Shown piece after piece: positions 9,607-17,866 of a DNA stretch of 64,000 nucleotides. Both the position numbers and the translations under genes were made by a program. Location: the NCBI GenBank assembly GCA_047975545.1, contig JBKEDS010000006.1, positions 18,317 through 82,316 of the forward strand, read 5' to 3'. Source of the DNA: JBKEDS01 sp047975545 (lineage in GTDB: Bacteria; Bacteroidota; Bacteroidia; Flavobacteriales; Flavobacteriaceae). The notes under the pieces are model-generated. The model was given only the letters and a program-made list of their open reading frames with translations. It was not told the DNA's origin and made no database searches. How positions within the stretch are numbered: position 1 is the stretch's first letter; every line of letters begins with the position of its first letter.

Positions 9607-9626
9607 ACATTTCATACGAATAAATT
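9607..9626 (-). repeat. Solo end-block of the leader element upstream of the GT9 gene
   Basis: On the minus strand AAATTTATTCGTATGAAATG repeats the end of the leader elements (AAATTTATTCG, one base, ATG). Here the ATG is followed by AAA TGT TAA, a three-codon frame, and the GT9 start lies about 20 bases downstream. The left block of the element is absent. Confidence 0.4.
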
Positions 9627-9712
9627 TTTGTTTTTTAACAATTTACTTATGTCGGTTTGTGTTATCATTGCTTGCTTCAAAAGTACAAATAAAAGCATTC
9701 TACAAGTAAAAA

Positions 9713-10564
9713 TTAACTTTTTGCAGCCATTTTAGCTTTATACCAAACATTAAGGATGAGGCCTCCAATAATTAAAGCAATGCCCAAGATACTCCAAAAT
9801 GTATAGGTTTCGTGAAACAGGAACACGCCCAATAATGCCGTAAAAACAACTTCAACATATTTAAACGGGGCGACAGTGCTTGTTGCTGCAAGCTGAAATG
9901 CCTTGGTCATGTAAATTTGCCCGAAATAGCCCCAAATCCCAAGCGAAAACAGTAGCCCCCACTCTACCCCTTTTGGCGCAACCCAATGGCTAACGGATAA
10001 TATACCGCCCATGAATGTTGCTATTACCATAAAATAATTTACAATAACCACGGGGTGTTCGCTTTGCCCTATTTTATTAATGATGATAAAAACCAATCCG
10101 CTTAAAACAGCAGCCAAAAGCACTAAAACAAGTCCGAAAGTATTAATTTCAGAATCGAACCCCTTTAGCACCAAAACGCCGAGAAACGATATTAAAAAGA
10201 AACACCATTGCCAAGGCTTTATGGTTTCTTTTAGCAGAAAAACAGCAAAAATTGCCGCAAAAATAGGTGCCGTATACCGCAACGAAACGGCCGTGCCAAC
10301 AGTTAGGTACTTAATGGACATAAAAAATAACAACATGGAAGTTGCCCCTGTTAATGCCCTTAAAATTAATAGTTTATTGTTTTTTCCAATAATGGATATT
10401 TTGTGCCTGAGTAAAAAACCAAACGTAAAAAACAAAGATCCCAACGACCTAAAAAATACAATTTGGTAGGCATTCATATTATCCAAGTACTTTACGGTTA
10501 CGTTCATAAACGCAAAAGCAAGCGTACTTACAAGCATATACCCTATGGCTTTTTTAACGTCCAA
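9713..10564 (-). CDS. EamA/DMT family transporter
   Basis: Drug/metabolite-type inner-membrane carrier of about 283 residues with ten predicted hydrophobic segments in two EamA repeats; substrate unknown. The frame is open further, to an ATG at 10609, but that start overlaps the upstream transporter by 56 bases. I prefer TTG at 10564 (LDVKKAIGYMLVSTLAFAF), which overlaps the neighbour's stop by 11 bases and begins where I recall homologues beginning. The two carriers are probably co-transcribed and may come from an old duplication or act together. Confidence 0.82.
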   Translation of the reverse strand: MDVKKAIGYMLVSTLAFAFMNVTVKYLDNMNAYQIVFFRSLGSLFFTFGFLLRHKISIIGKNNKLLILRALTGATSMLLFFMSIKYLTVGTAVSLRYTAPIFAAIFAVFLLKETIKPWQWCFFLISFLGVLVLKGFDSEINTFGLVLVLLAAVLSGLVFIIINKIGQSEHPVVIVNYFMVIATFMGGILSVSHWVAPKGVEWGLLFSLGIWGYFGQIYMTKAFQLAATSTVAPFKYVEVVFTALLGVFLFHETYTFWSILGIALIIGGLILNVWYKAKMAAKS

Positions 10565-11462
10565 ATGGCCGGATTTTAATATTTCGTTTTGTGGTAATAA
10601 AATAAACACCCGTGAGCAGCACGGCTGCCGCTATTATAGTTTGGGTTGAAATAGGCTCGTTTAAAACCAACCAACCCAGCAGTATAGCTATAACAGGATT
10701 TACGTAAGCCGAAGTGGATACTTTTTCGGGCGACACCACTTTTAGCAAATAATTGAACGCCGTAAACGCCACCACGCTGCCAAATACACATAAAAACAGC
10801 ATGGACCATTTAACGGGTGTTGTCCACTCGGTTGGTGGCACCCAAGTTTCGCCAAATATCTTGCTGCTTATGGCCAGCATAAGCCCTGCCGCTATCATTT
10901 GGTAAGCCGTACTTACAAAGTAGTTCGCGGGCAAATCGGCTTTGGAAACAAAAATACTGCCGTAGCTCCAGCTTAGTACGCAGGTTAAAATCATGAACAT
11001 GCCCAAGAGCGTGCCTTCCTGCGTAACCAACTCTTGTTGGCTTACCAATATGTACATGCCCAAAATGCCCAAGCACACCCCGATAATCGAATTGGTTTTC
11101 ATTTTTTTACCATCAATCAACCGCATTAAGAACAATACGAACAGCGGTTGGGTCGAGGCTTCTAAGGCGCCAAAACCACTATCGACATATTTTAAGCCCC
11201 AAACAAAAACCCCGTTACCGTAAACTAAAAACAAGAATCCCGAAATTATGGAATTGATTAATTGCCGCTTTGTTATGGACAAATCCAATTTCATAAACTT
11301 GGCAATGGTAAATATAATGATGCCCGCCGAAGTAAAACGCACCGAAGCCAAGAAAAACGGCGGTAACTGCCCTACCGCAATCTTGTTGAACAAATAGGTG
11401 GAGCCCCAAATAACGTAAATGGCAAAAAATGCAAGGATTATAAAAACGGATTTGCGGGACAT
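10554..11462 (-). CDS. EamA/DMT family transporter
   Basis: 302 residues, ten hydrophobic segments, two EamA halves. The N-terminal block FFAIYVIWGSTYLFNKIAV is the usual start of YedA/RhaT-like members, and the C-terminal half repeats the pattern (TSAYVNPVIAILLGWLVLNE). Such carriers export or import small metabolites across the inner membrane; the substrate cannot be predicted. First gene of a two-gene unit with the overlapping transporter downstream. Roughly 95 bases separate it from the helicase gene, which lies upstream on the same strand. Confidence 0.88.
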   Translation of the reverse strand: MSRKSVFIILAFFAIYVIWGSTYLFNKIAVGQLPPFFLASVRFTSAGIIIFTIAKFMKLDLSITKRQLINSIISGFLFLVYGNGVFVWGLKYVDSGFGALEASTQPLFVLFLMRLIDGKKMKTNSIIGVCLGILGMYILVSQQELVTQEGTLLGMFMILTCVLSWSYGSIFVSKADLPANYFVSTAYQMIAAGLMLAISSKIFGETWVPPTEWTTPVKWSMLFLCVFGSVVAFTAFNYLLKVVSPEKVSTSAYVNPVIAILLGWLVLNEPISTQTIIAAAVLLTGVYFITTKRNIKIRPFGR

Positions 11463-11557
11463 ATTTTTTGCGGTTAAATTAACTTATCTTCATTGTAAAT
11501 ATGGCAACCCTTTAAAATCCTATAAGATTTTTAACACCTTATAGGTTAGGCACTGGG

Positions 11558-13111
11558 TTAATCTTCAGGCGGATGCCCAAAAATATCTTCATAAATCGTA
11601 TCGAAATTGGCACGGATATAGGCGTTTAGCTTTTTGCGGTAATCGTCCTTTAGCCATTCAACAAAATTGAAGGTGCTTTTGCTTATACATTTGGTGTAGC
11701 GTTGAATCCTAAAATCGATATCGTCGCCCAATTGTTTGGCCAGCAACAAGGCATCGAATACATCTTCGCTATTTTCAATACAAATAACGGCATGCTGGTG
11801 AATGGAGCGTTCCAGTACTACTTTCGAGGATTCGCCATTTCTAACGGCATCAACATAGGTTTTTTGAATGTCGAAATAAACGCTTTTCGAATTAGCAAAC
11901 TCTTGGCGCAAATCGGCGGGCATTTCGTACCTAAAATTGCTTTCCAATTCTTCATCACTTAAAATGGCATCCAAATAATAGTTTGGCGATTTAAAAATAC
12001 GCTGCCAGTCCAAGTTATCGCCCCAAGGCCCGAAACGGTAAAAATTATTGCCCAAATCGATTACGGAAAACGATTTTTTCTGCTTGTAAATACGCGAGCC
12101 GCGCCCAATCATTTGGTAATAAAGGGTCAAGGATTTTGTAGCCCGGTTTAAAATAATGCTTTCGACCGAAGGTTCGTCAAAGCCCGTGGTTAGTATACTT
12201 ACCGACGTTAAAATGGCATCGGGTGTTTTTTTAAACCATTTAAGTATGGCGGCACGTTCTTTTTTGGTGTTGGTATTATCTAAGTGCGCAATGGCATAAC
12301 CGGCGCGCCTAAAAGTATCGTAAACATGCAGCGAGGTATTGATGCCGTTGTTGAAAATCAGGGTTTTTTTGCCTTTGGAGCGTTCTTCATAAGCCAACAA
12401 TAATTTAGAAAGCATATCTTCGGCGGTATACAAATCTTCCGAAGATTTTACGGTATAATCGCCATTGGCACCAACCACCAGTGAGGTTAGCCCCACATTG
12501 TAGGTAAACATATCGGCCTTGGCCAAAAAGCCGTTGTTTATTAGGGATTCTATGCTCTCCCCTACTATCAGCTCGTCGTAATTGTCGGTCATGGGCAATT
12601 CTATGTTCGAGCTTAACGGTGTGGCCGTTACGCCCAAAATAAACGACTGGCTGAAAAATTTGAACAACTTGGTAAACGAGTTGTAGTGCGCCTCGTCTAT
12701 AATAACCAGGCCAATATCCGAAATGTCCAGCTTATTATCGTTAAGCCTATTGTTCAGGGTTTCCACCATGGCCACAAAACAACTGTACTCGGCTTGGTCG
12801 CTTAAATTGGCCTTGCTGTCTATAACCTTGTTAACCACGTTAAACTCGGTAAGCATGTTCGAGGTTTGCTTACAAAGCTCAATACGGTGCGTCATGACCA
12901 GCACTTTTTTTGGGTGGTGCTTTAGGTATTGTCGTACTATTTCTGAAAAAATAACGGTTTTGCCGCCTCCCGTGGGAAGTTGGTAAAGTAGGTGGTAATC
13001 GTCGGGGGATTCTTCAAAAGCCGTAAAAATTTTGTCTATGGCCCCTTTTTGATAATGGTAAAGATCCTTACCTGTATTTCTTTCTTCTAATTCGGTTTTC
13101 GATATGGGCAT
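11558..13111 (-). CDS. DEAD/DEAH-box helicase (superfamily 2, XPB/SSL2-like)
   Basis: 517 residues. SF2 motifs in order: Q-like LYHYQKGAIDKIF (~18), Walker A QLPTGGGKTVIF (~45), motif Ia MTHRIELCKQTSN (~74), DEAH as VIIDEAHYNSF (~135), motif III GVTATPLSSN (~160), then helicase-C with SILTTGFDEPSVESIILNRA (~305) and motif VI YYQMIGRGSRIY (~333). This is the compact type related to the motor of type III restriction enzymes and XPB. No methylase or specificity gene is adjacent, so it is probably a housekeeping or repair helicase. Expected substrate is duplex DNA or RNA; not determinable here. Confidence 0.85.
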   Translation of the reverse strand: MPISKTELEERNTGKDLYHYQKGAIDKIFTAFEESPDDYHLLYQLPTGGGKTVIFSEIVRQYLKHHPKKVLVMTHRIELCKQTSNMLTEFNVVNKVIDSKANLSDQAEYSCFVAMVETLNNRLNDNKLDISDIGLVIIDEAHYNSFTKLFKFFSQSFILGVTATPLSSNIELPMTDNYDELIVGESIESLINNGFLAKADMFTYNVGLTSLVVGANGDYTVKSSEDLYTAEDMLSKLLLAYEERSKGKKTLIFNNGINTSLHVYDTFRRAGYAIAHLDNTNTKKERAAILKWFKKTPDAILTSVSILTTGFDEPSVESIILNRATKSLTLYYQMIGRGSRIYKQKKSFSVIDLGNNFYRFGPWGDNLDWQRIFKSPNYYLDAILSDEELESNFRYEMPADLRQEFANSKSVYFDIQKTYVDAVRNGESSKVVLERSIHQHAVICIENSEDVFDALLLAKQLGDDIDFRIQRYTKCISKSTFNFVEWLKDDYRKKLNAYIRANFDTIYEDIFGHPPED

Positions 13112-13195
13112 TCATTCAAATTTAGCTTGCAAAAATAACACCTTTATAGGGTTTATAAGGTATGTTAGGGTGAAATTTTATTGAAATTTTATATT

Positions 13196-13203
13196 TATCT
13201 TTG
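13196..13203 (+). promoter_or_regulatory. Probable -7 element of the aldo/keto reductase gene
   Basis: TATCTTTG lies 57 bases upstream of the ATG at 13261, in the helicase/reductase divergent gap. No TTG at the ideal -33 spacing. Confidence 0.4.
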
Positions 13204-13260
13204 CTTATTGGGCGATAGCGGTAGTTTGATTGCCATAATAATCAAATTAAAAATTTAAAA

Positions 13261-14274
13261 ATGAACATTAACGATAAATCCCAAAGCACGGCCTATCAAG
13301 CCAATCCCGAGCGCTACAACACGATGACCTATAACCGAACCGGAAAAAGCGGCATACTTTTGCCCGCCGTTTCGTTGGGGCTATGGCATAATTTTGGTTT
13401 TGTGGATAACCTGCAAAATGGACGGGATATTTTACGAACGGCATTCGATTTGGGTATTACGCATTTTGATTTGGCCAATAATTACGGGCCGCCCTACGGC
13501 TCGGCAGAAGAAAATTTTGGCACGATTTTTAAAACCGATTTAAAACCCTATCGCGACGAGCTTTTTATTGCCACCAAAGCAGGCTACGATATGTGGCCCG
13601 GGCCTTATTGCAATTGGGGTTCCAAAAAATATTTAACACCCAGTATAGACCAAAGTTTAAGGCGTATGGGCTTGGATTACGTTGATATTTTTTACCACCA
13701 CCGCCCCGACCCTGAAACCCCGTTGGAGGAAACCATGGGCGCTTTGGCCGATATTGTGCGCCAAGGAAAGGCACTTTATGTGGGCATTTCCAACTACCAA
13801 CCAGAGGAAACACAACAAGCTGCCCAATTGCTAAGGCAGTTAAATGTGCCGTTTATTTTGCACCAAGCCCGCTACTCGATGTTTGATAGATGGGTTGAAA
13901 ACGGCCTACTAAACACGTTGGAGCAACATGGCGTTGGTTGTATTGCGTTTTCGCCTTTGGCGCAGGGCCAGTTAACCAACAGGTACGTTAACGGTATTCC
14001 TAAGGATTCTAGAGCCGCCAAAGCCCTAACTTATTTAGAGGCCGAAACGGTAAATAAAAATCTGGACAAAATAAAAGCCTTGGCCGCTTTGGCCGAAACC
14101 AGGGGGCAGCAACTGTCGCAAATGGCCATTGCGTGGTTATTGCGGCAGCCGCAGGTGGCTTCGGTGCTTATAGGCGCCAGTTCGGGCAATCAGTTAAAAG
14201 AAAACGTGAAGGCTTTGAACGGTTTAAGTTTTTCTACCGGAGAGTTGGAAGAAATTAATAAGATTTTAGGGTAG
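13261..14274 (+). CDS. Aldo/keto reductase, YghZ/Gpr-like
   Basis: 337-residue NADPH-dependent TIM-barrel reductase. The expected catalytic tetrad is visible: Asp in HFDLANNYG, Tyr in the same motif, Lys in IATKAGYDMWPGPYCNWGSKKY, His in DIFYHHRPDPETP. The W-P-G-P-Y and GSKKYL segments are features of the YghZ subgroup (L-glyceraldehyde-3-phosphate and methylglyoxal reduction in E. coli). A related role in aldehyde detoxification is likely but inferred. The ATG follows an A-rich leader typical of flavobacterial genes. Confidence 0.92.
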   Translation: MNINDKSQSTAYQANPERYNTMTYNRTGKSGILLPAVSLGLWHNFGFVDNLQNGRDILRTAFDLGITHFDLANNYGPPYGSAEENFGTIFKTDLKPYRDELFIATKAGYDMWPGPYCNWGSKKYLTPSIDQSLRRMGLDYVDIFYHHRPDPETPLEETMGALADIVRQGKALYVGISNYQPEETQQAAQLLRQLNVPFILHQARYSMFDRWVENGLLNTLEQHGVGCIAFSPLAQGQLTNRYVNGIPKDSRAAKALTYLEAETVNKNLDKIKALAALAETRGQQLSQMAIAWLLRQPQVASVLIGASSGNQLKENVKALNGLSFSTGELEEINKILG

Positions 14275-14299
14275 TAAGTAAATAGTTAGTCAAAAAAAA

Positions 14300-14707
14300 A
14301 TGGAAAAAAAAGGAAAATTTGCTGTCATTGCTTTTAGCTTAATCATTTTAAACTTGTCTTGCAGTTCCAACGATTTGGAATTAAGTCAAGACTACCCATT
14401 GGAAATCATCAATTCTTGGGTAGAATCTTATGAAGAAGATTACGGTATTTATAGGCCAATGGATTATAAAAAATTTCCTGAATCGCCATACCGGCAATAT
14501 TATAGATTTATGGAAAACAATGCGTGCCAATACTTAATGCTTTCCCCTGTAGATGCGCATTATTTAGAAAATGGATTTTGGGAATATATTGAAGAGAAAA
14601 AAGGTATAGCCATTTACGATAAAAACATGGAATTAAATAGAATGCTAAAGGTGGTTTCAATTACATCCGATTTTCTTCAAATAGAAAAAGCGTCACCAAA
14701 TAAATAA
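14300..14707 (+). CDS. Small hypothetical lipoprotein
   Basis: 135 residues. A hydrophobic N-terminus ends in the lipobox LNLSCSS, so lipidation at about Cys21 is expected. The rest is acidic and rich in Tyr/Glu (SWVESYEEDYGIYRPMDYKKF) with no family I recognise. It lies 25 bases after the aldo/keto reductase and may share its transcript. Its base use is more AT-rich than the reductase. Function unknown. Confidence 0.72.
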   Translation: MEKKGKFAVIAFSLIILNLSCSSNDLELSQDYPLEIINSWVESYEEDYGIYRPMDYKKFPESPYRQYYRFMENNACQYLMLSPVDAHYLENGFWEYIEEKKGIAIYDKNMELNRMLKVVSITSDFLQIEKASPNK

Positions 14708-14758
14708 ACGTTTTCTTTTAAAACCTATAAAATTATAGAGTACAAGCCAAAAATGGCA

Positions 14759-15445
14759 TTACTCCTTCACCACAACAATAGTAGCTTTTACGCCCGTGGC
14801 AAGGTTCCATCGGTTTTCGGAAACCAGCATGCCATTGTCGTCTACAACCCTAAACTCGGCGGTATTGGGGCCGGATTGCCCTTGGTTTAAGGCCAAAAAA
14901 TCTATTTTGTTAATGCCTTTTTGCAAATCGAGCTTAAAGCCGCTGTAACCTCCCGAAAGAAATACGCGGGCTTGCACCACATCGTCGTTTACCAATACTT
15001 GTATTAAATCGCCATCTACGGCGCCATGGTCGCGGTATACAATGTTTACGCTATCGGCATTGCTTTTAAAGTCGCCCAAAAACTGGTCGGTAAGGCTACC
15101 GTTTAATTGTTCAACTTGTTCGGGCGTAAGTTTAATGTCGGCTATATGCTTGTCAATCTGTTTTGTGTAGAGTTCGCCCGGGTTTCCAAAATTTTCGCCA
15201 TATAGCGAAAATGTATTTTTAGGTTTATTAAAATCCGAACTTAAATCGGGGGTGTTTATATTTCCAAAAACAGTTGTGTTATCGGCCTCAATAGGGGTTG
15301 ATGGCGTAATTTTTGGCGCATCCAACGAGTCAACTTTACTTTCAACAGCAGGTATGGCAAACGATTTATTTCTATCATCTATTTGAGCATGAGCGGTAAC
15401 TACTATGCTAAAAATAATAATAAAACTAAGATAAATACTTCGCAT
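14759..15445 (-). CDS. Conserved secreted protein of unknown function
   Basis: 228 residues with a cleavable Sec signal peptide (hydrophobic IYLSFIIIFSIVVTAHA, cleavage after AHA). The middle is low-complexity and Asp/Ser/Pro-rich. The C-terminal ~100 residues look like a beta-sandwich: VNIVYRDHGAVDGDLIQVLVND, LDLQKGINKIDFLALNQG, NTAEFRVVDDNGML. The phrase 'GINKIDFLALNQGQSGPNTAEF' suggests a carbohydrate-binding-like or secreted calcium-binding fold, but I do not assign a family. Divergent from exbD; the 264-base gap holds no clear motif beyond AT-rich sequence. Confidence 0.78.
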   Translation of the reverse strand: MRSIYLSFIIIFSIVVTAHAQIDDRNKSFAIPAVESKVDSLDAPKITPSTPIEADNTTVFGNINTPDLSSDFNKPKNTFSLYGENFGNPGELYTKQIDKHIADIKLTPEQVEQLNGSLTDQFLGDFKSNADSVNIVYRDHGAVDGDLIQVLVNDDVVQARVFLSGGYSGFKLDLQKGINKIDFLALNQGQSGPNTAEFRVVDDNGMLVSENRWNLATGVKATIVVVKE

Positions 15446-15709
15446 GCGTTGTAAAATATTTTATGGTTTGCGGCACGGTTAGGCGTACTGCCTACGGTCA
15501 AAGATATTTCTTTATATCAAACAAAGCCTTAAACCGCTCATTTTTTTACATTCATTTAACAATAACCGTACCTAATTAATAAAAATTTCAGTAAAACTTA
15601 TTTATCACTTCACCTATTAAAAATTTCTTCACGCAGTTGTGTGCTTTTTATTCGTTTATGGTATTGTTTTTGTGATATATACGTAAGCAACAACTAAACC
15701 CTAATAATT

Positions 15710-16267
15710 ATGAGACATTCTAAATTAATGCCAGAAATTAATACCGGCTCCATGGCCGATATTGCCTTTTTATTACTCATTTTCTTTTTGGTTACCGCCA
15801 CTATTTCCACCGATGCAGGCATTAACCGTATGCTACCAAGCGAATGCCCACCGGGCACCGACTGTACCGGGGAAATTGCCGAACGCAATATCATCAGGAT
15901 TGTAGTAAACAACGACAACGCCATAATGGTTGAAAACGAATTAATGCCATTAAGCACTTTAAAAGCAAGCATTAAGGCTTTTGTAAACAACAATGGCGAT
16001 GGTAGCTGCTATTACTGTAACGGACAGCAGGACAAAACCCTGTCCGACAACCCGCAAAAAGCCATCGTTTCGTTACAAGTTGGCACGCAAACATCGTACG
16101 AAACATTTATTGCCGTGCAAAACGAACTATCGAAAGCCTATTACGAATTGCGTGACGCATATTGCGGCAATGTATTGAAAAAAACGTCGAACACGCTTAC
16201 CGATGCCGAACTGCAGCAAGTAAAAAAGGCCTATCCGTTTTTAATATCCGAAGTGCAAACAAAATAA
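15710..16267 (+). CDS. ExbD/TolR-type biopolymer transport protein
   Basis: 185 residues. One N-terminal membrane helix with the family's proton-path Asp (MPEINTGSMADIAFLLLIFF, Asp near residue 17) and a periplasmic domain. It is longer than classical ExbD (~140) and carries five cysteines in the periplasmic part (SECPPGTDC, GSCYYCNG, DAYCG), suggesting disulphides. ExbD normally works with ExbB and TonB to energise outer-membrane receptors, but no exbB or tonB is in the window. Stop at 16267 is followed by a hairpin. Confidence 0.87.
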   Translation: MRHSKLMPEINTGSMADIAFLLLIFFLVTATISTDAGINRMLPSECPPGTDCTGEIAERNIIRIVVNNDNAIMVENELMPLSTLKASIKAFVNNNGDGSCYYCNGQQDKTLSDNPQKAIVSLQVGTQTSYETFIAVQNELSKAYYELRDAYCGNVLKKTSNTLTDAELQQVKKAYPFLISEVQTK

Positions 16268-16282
16268 TATTCTTATTTAACC

Positions 16283-16334
16283 AAGCCGCAAATCCGCAAA
16301 CAACAACCGAAAAGTATTCGTGGGTTTGTGGCTT
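16283..16334. repeat. Imperfect hairpin/dispersed repeat downstream of exbD
   Basis: AAGCCGCAAATCCGC (16283-16297) pairs with GTGGGTTTGTGGCTT (16320-16334), 12 Watson-Crick and 3 G-U pairs over a 22-base loop. It is not followed by a T-run, so it looks more like a dispersed 'ATTCGTGGATTTG'-type repeat than a classical terminator, though it could end exbD transcription. Confidence 0.5.
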
Positions 16335-16364
16335 GTTTTCATCTTACAACTTCATTTGTTTTTG

Positions 16365-16372
16365 TATTTTTG
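16365..16372 (+). promoter_or_regulatory. Probable -7 element of the 2OG oxygenase gene
   Basis: TATTTTTG sits 23 bases before the ATG at 16396. This supports starting the protein at 16396 rather than at the longer open frame from 16162, which would run through the end of exbD. Confidence 0.45.
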
Positions 16373-16395
16373 TTGAAACACGTAAAAAACGTAAC

Positions 16396-17346
16396 ATGAA
16401 TACAATACCAAGCGTTAACCTTGCCGATTTTCTTTCGGAAGACCCCTCCCGCAAACAAAACTTTGTAAATGCCATTGGTCAAGCCTACGAAAACATAGGC
16501 TTTGTGGCGTTAAAAGGGCATTTTCTTGACGATACACTGGTTGATAAACTGTACACCAAAATAAAACACTTTTTCAACCTTCCCGTAGAAATCAAGCAAA
16601 AATACGAAATCCCCGGTATTGGCGGCCAACGGGGCTACGTATCCTTTGGCAAGGAAAGCGCCAAGGGCAAAAAAGAGGGCGACTTAAAAGAATTTTGGCA
16701 TTTTGGGCAATATGTTGAAAATAACGATACCTTAGAAAAAGAATATCCCAAAAACGTTACAGTTGAAGAACTGCCCGAATTTAACAGCACCGGAAAAGAA
16801 GCCTACAAAATGCTGGAAAAAACAGCAAAATACGTGCTTCGGGCGCTTGCGCTGTATTTGGGTTTGGAAGAAGCCTATTTCGACCATTACATCCATAACG
16901 GCAACTCCATATTGCGCCCCATACACTACCCTCCCATAACCCAAGAACCCAAGGATGCCGTGCGTGCCGCCGCCCATGGCGATATTAACCTAATAACCCT
17001 TTTAATGGGCGCACAAGGCCGTGGGCTTCAAGTGCAAAACCACAAAGGCGAATGGATAGACGCCATTGCCCAGCCCGACGAGCTTATGATTAACGTGGGC
17101 GACATGCTGTCCAGGCACACCAACAACAAATTAAAATCCACCATACACCGTGTTGTTAATCCCCCGAAAGAACTTTGGGGGACCTCAAGGTATTCCATCC
17201 CGTTTTTTATGCACCCCATAAGCAGTATGAAATTAAACGTATTGGAAAACTGTATCGATGAACAAAACCCAAAAGCGTTTGACGATATTACGGCAGGCGA
17301 TTTTTTAACCGAACGCTTAATAGAGCTTGGACTTATAAAGAAATAA
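16396..17346 (+). CDS. 2-oxoglutarate/Fe(II)-dependent oxygenase, isopenicillin-N-synthase family
   Basis: 316 residues. N-terminal DIOX_N region (IPSVNLADFLSEDPSRKQNF, GFVALKGHF), then the double-stranded beta-helix with iron ligands His and Asp in AAAHGDINLITLLMG and the distal His in LKSTIHRVVNPP. The 2OG/substrate R-x-S motif appears in SRYSIPFFMHP. In plants and fungi such enzymes hydroxylate or cyclise small molecules; the bacterial substrate is unknown. Start at the ATG at 16396, where the DIOX_N domain begins and which follows a -7 element. The SUI1-like gene starts 3 bases after its stop, so the two are translationally close. Confidence 0.9.
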   Translation: MNTIPSVNLADFLSEDPSRKQNFVNAIGQAYENIGFVALKGHFLDDTLVDKLYTKIKHFFNLPVEIKQKYEIPGIGGQRGYVSFGKESAKGKKEGDLKEFWHFGQYVENNDTLEKEYPKNVTVEELPEFNSTGKEAYKMLEKTAKYVLRALALYLGLEEAYFDHYIHNGNSILRPIHYPPITQEPKDAVRAAAHGDINLITLLMGAQGRGLQVQNHKGEWIDAIAQPDELMINVGDMLSRHTNNKLKSTIHRVVNPPKELWGTSRYSIPFFMHPISSMKLNVLENCIDEQNPKAFDDITAGDFLTERLIELGLIKK

Positions 17347-17349
17347 AAC

Positions 17350-17682
17350 ATGGACTTACAGGACCAGTTAAAAAACCTATTTCCCGACCACGTTTCGGAA
17401 AACACAAATATGGAAACGTCTTCAACCGAAAGTGAAATTTGGCTGCAAGACGAACCCTTAATTTGTAAATACGAAAAACGAAAAGGAAAACCCATTACCA
17501 TAATTGAAGGCTATACCGGGGCAAACGAAGATTTTAAAATCTTGGCCAAGGATATAAAAACAACCCTAAGCGTGGGCGGAAGTTTTAAAAACGACAGCAT
17601 TATCATTCAAGGCGATTATCGCGATAAAATTATGCAAATCCTAAAAGATAAAGGCTTTAAGGTTAAACGTGTTGGCGGATAA
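17350..17682 (+). CDS. SUI1/eIF1-family translation factor (YciH-like)
   Basis: 110 residues. The C-terminal ~75 form an SUI1 domain (KRKGKPITIIEGYTG, LKTTLSVGGSFK-like KTTLSVGGSF, DSIIIQGDYRDKIMQILKDKGF). In E. coli YciH affects start-site fidelity; the function in Bacteroidota is not established. The 35 N-terminal residues are acidic and variable. It follows the oxygenase by only 3 bases, which makes co-expression likely. After the stop comes the MITE-like element at 17704. Confidence 0.9.
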   Translation: MDLQDQLKNLFPDHVSENTNMETSSTESEIWLQDEPLICKYEKRKGKPITIIEGYTGANEDFKILAKDIKTTLSVGGSFKNDSIIIQGDYRDKIMQILKDKGFKVKRVGG

Positions 17683-17703
17683 TTTAAAATATTGTGCTTT
17701 AAC

Positions 17704-17836
17704 CTACTATCATGTCAAATTAAAATTGACGGCTGGGATTACTTTCTCCGCTGTCGCCGCAATTGACGTCTTTGCGAGAAGGAGGCACGACAACGAAGCA
17801 ATTTCTTGCAAAGTTTCAAAGTTAACATAACAATAG
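17704..17836. mobile_element. MITE-like palindromic element, copy B1
   Basis: 133 bases ending in inverted repeats (CTACTATCATGTCAA at the left, and GTTAACATAACAATAG at the right). The internal palindrome is TCTCCGCTGTCGCCGCAA...TTGCGAGAAGGAGGCACGAC. Closely similar over its length to copy B2 (59261-59392). No coding capacity, so any movement needs a transposase from elsewhere. It ends 30 bases before the nucleoside phosphorylase ATG and so lies in that gene's promoter or leader. Confidence 0.75.
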
Positions 17837-17866
17837 GTTTCATTGAAAACAAAATTTACCAAACCC

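Noticed and set aside
17169..17192. Hairpin CCCCCGAAAG/CTTTGGGGG in the 2OG oxygenase as a repeat insert
   Set aside because: The encoded residues (NPPKELWGTSRYSIPF) are normal for the family, so it is coding sequence that happens to pair.
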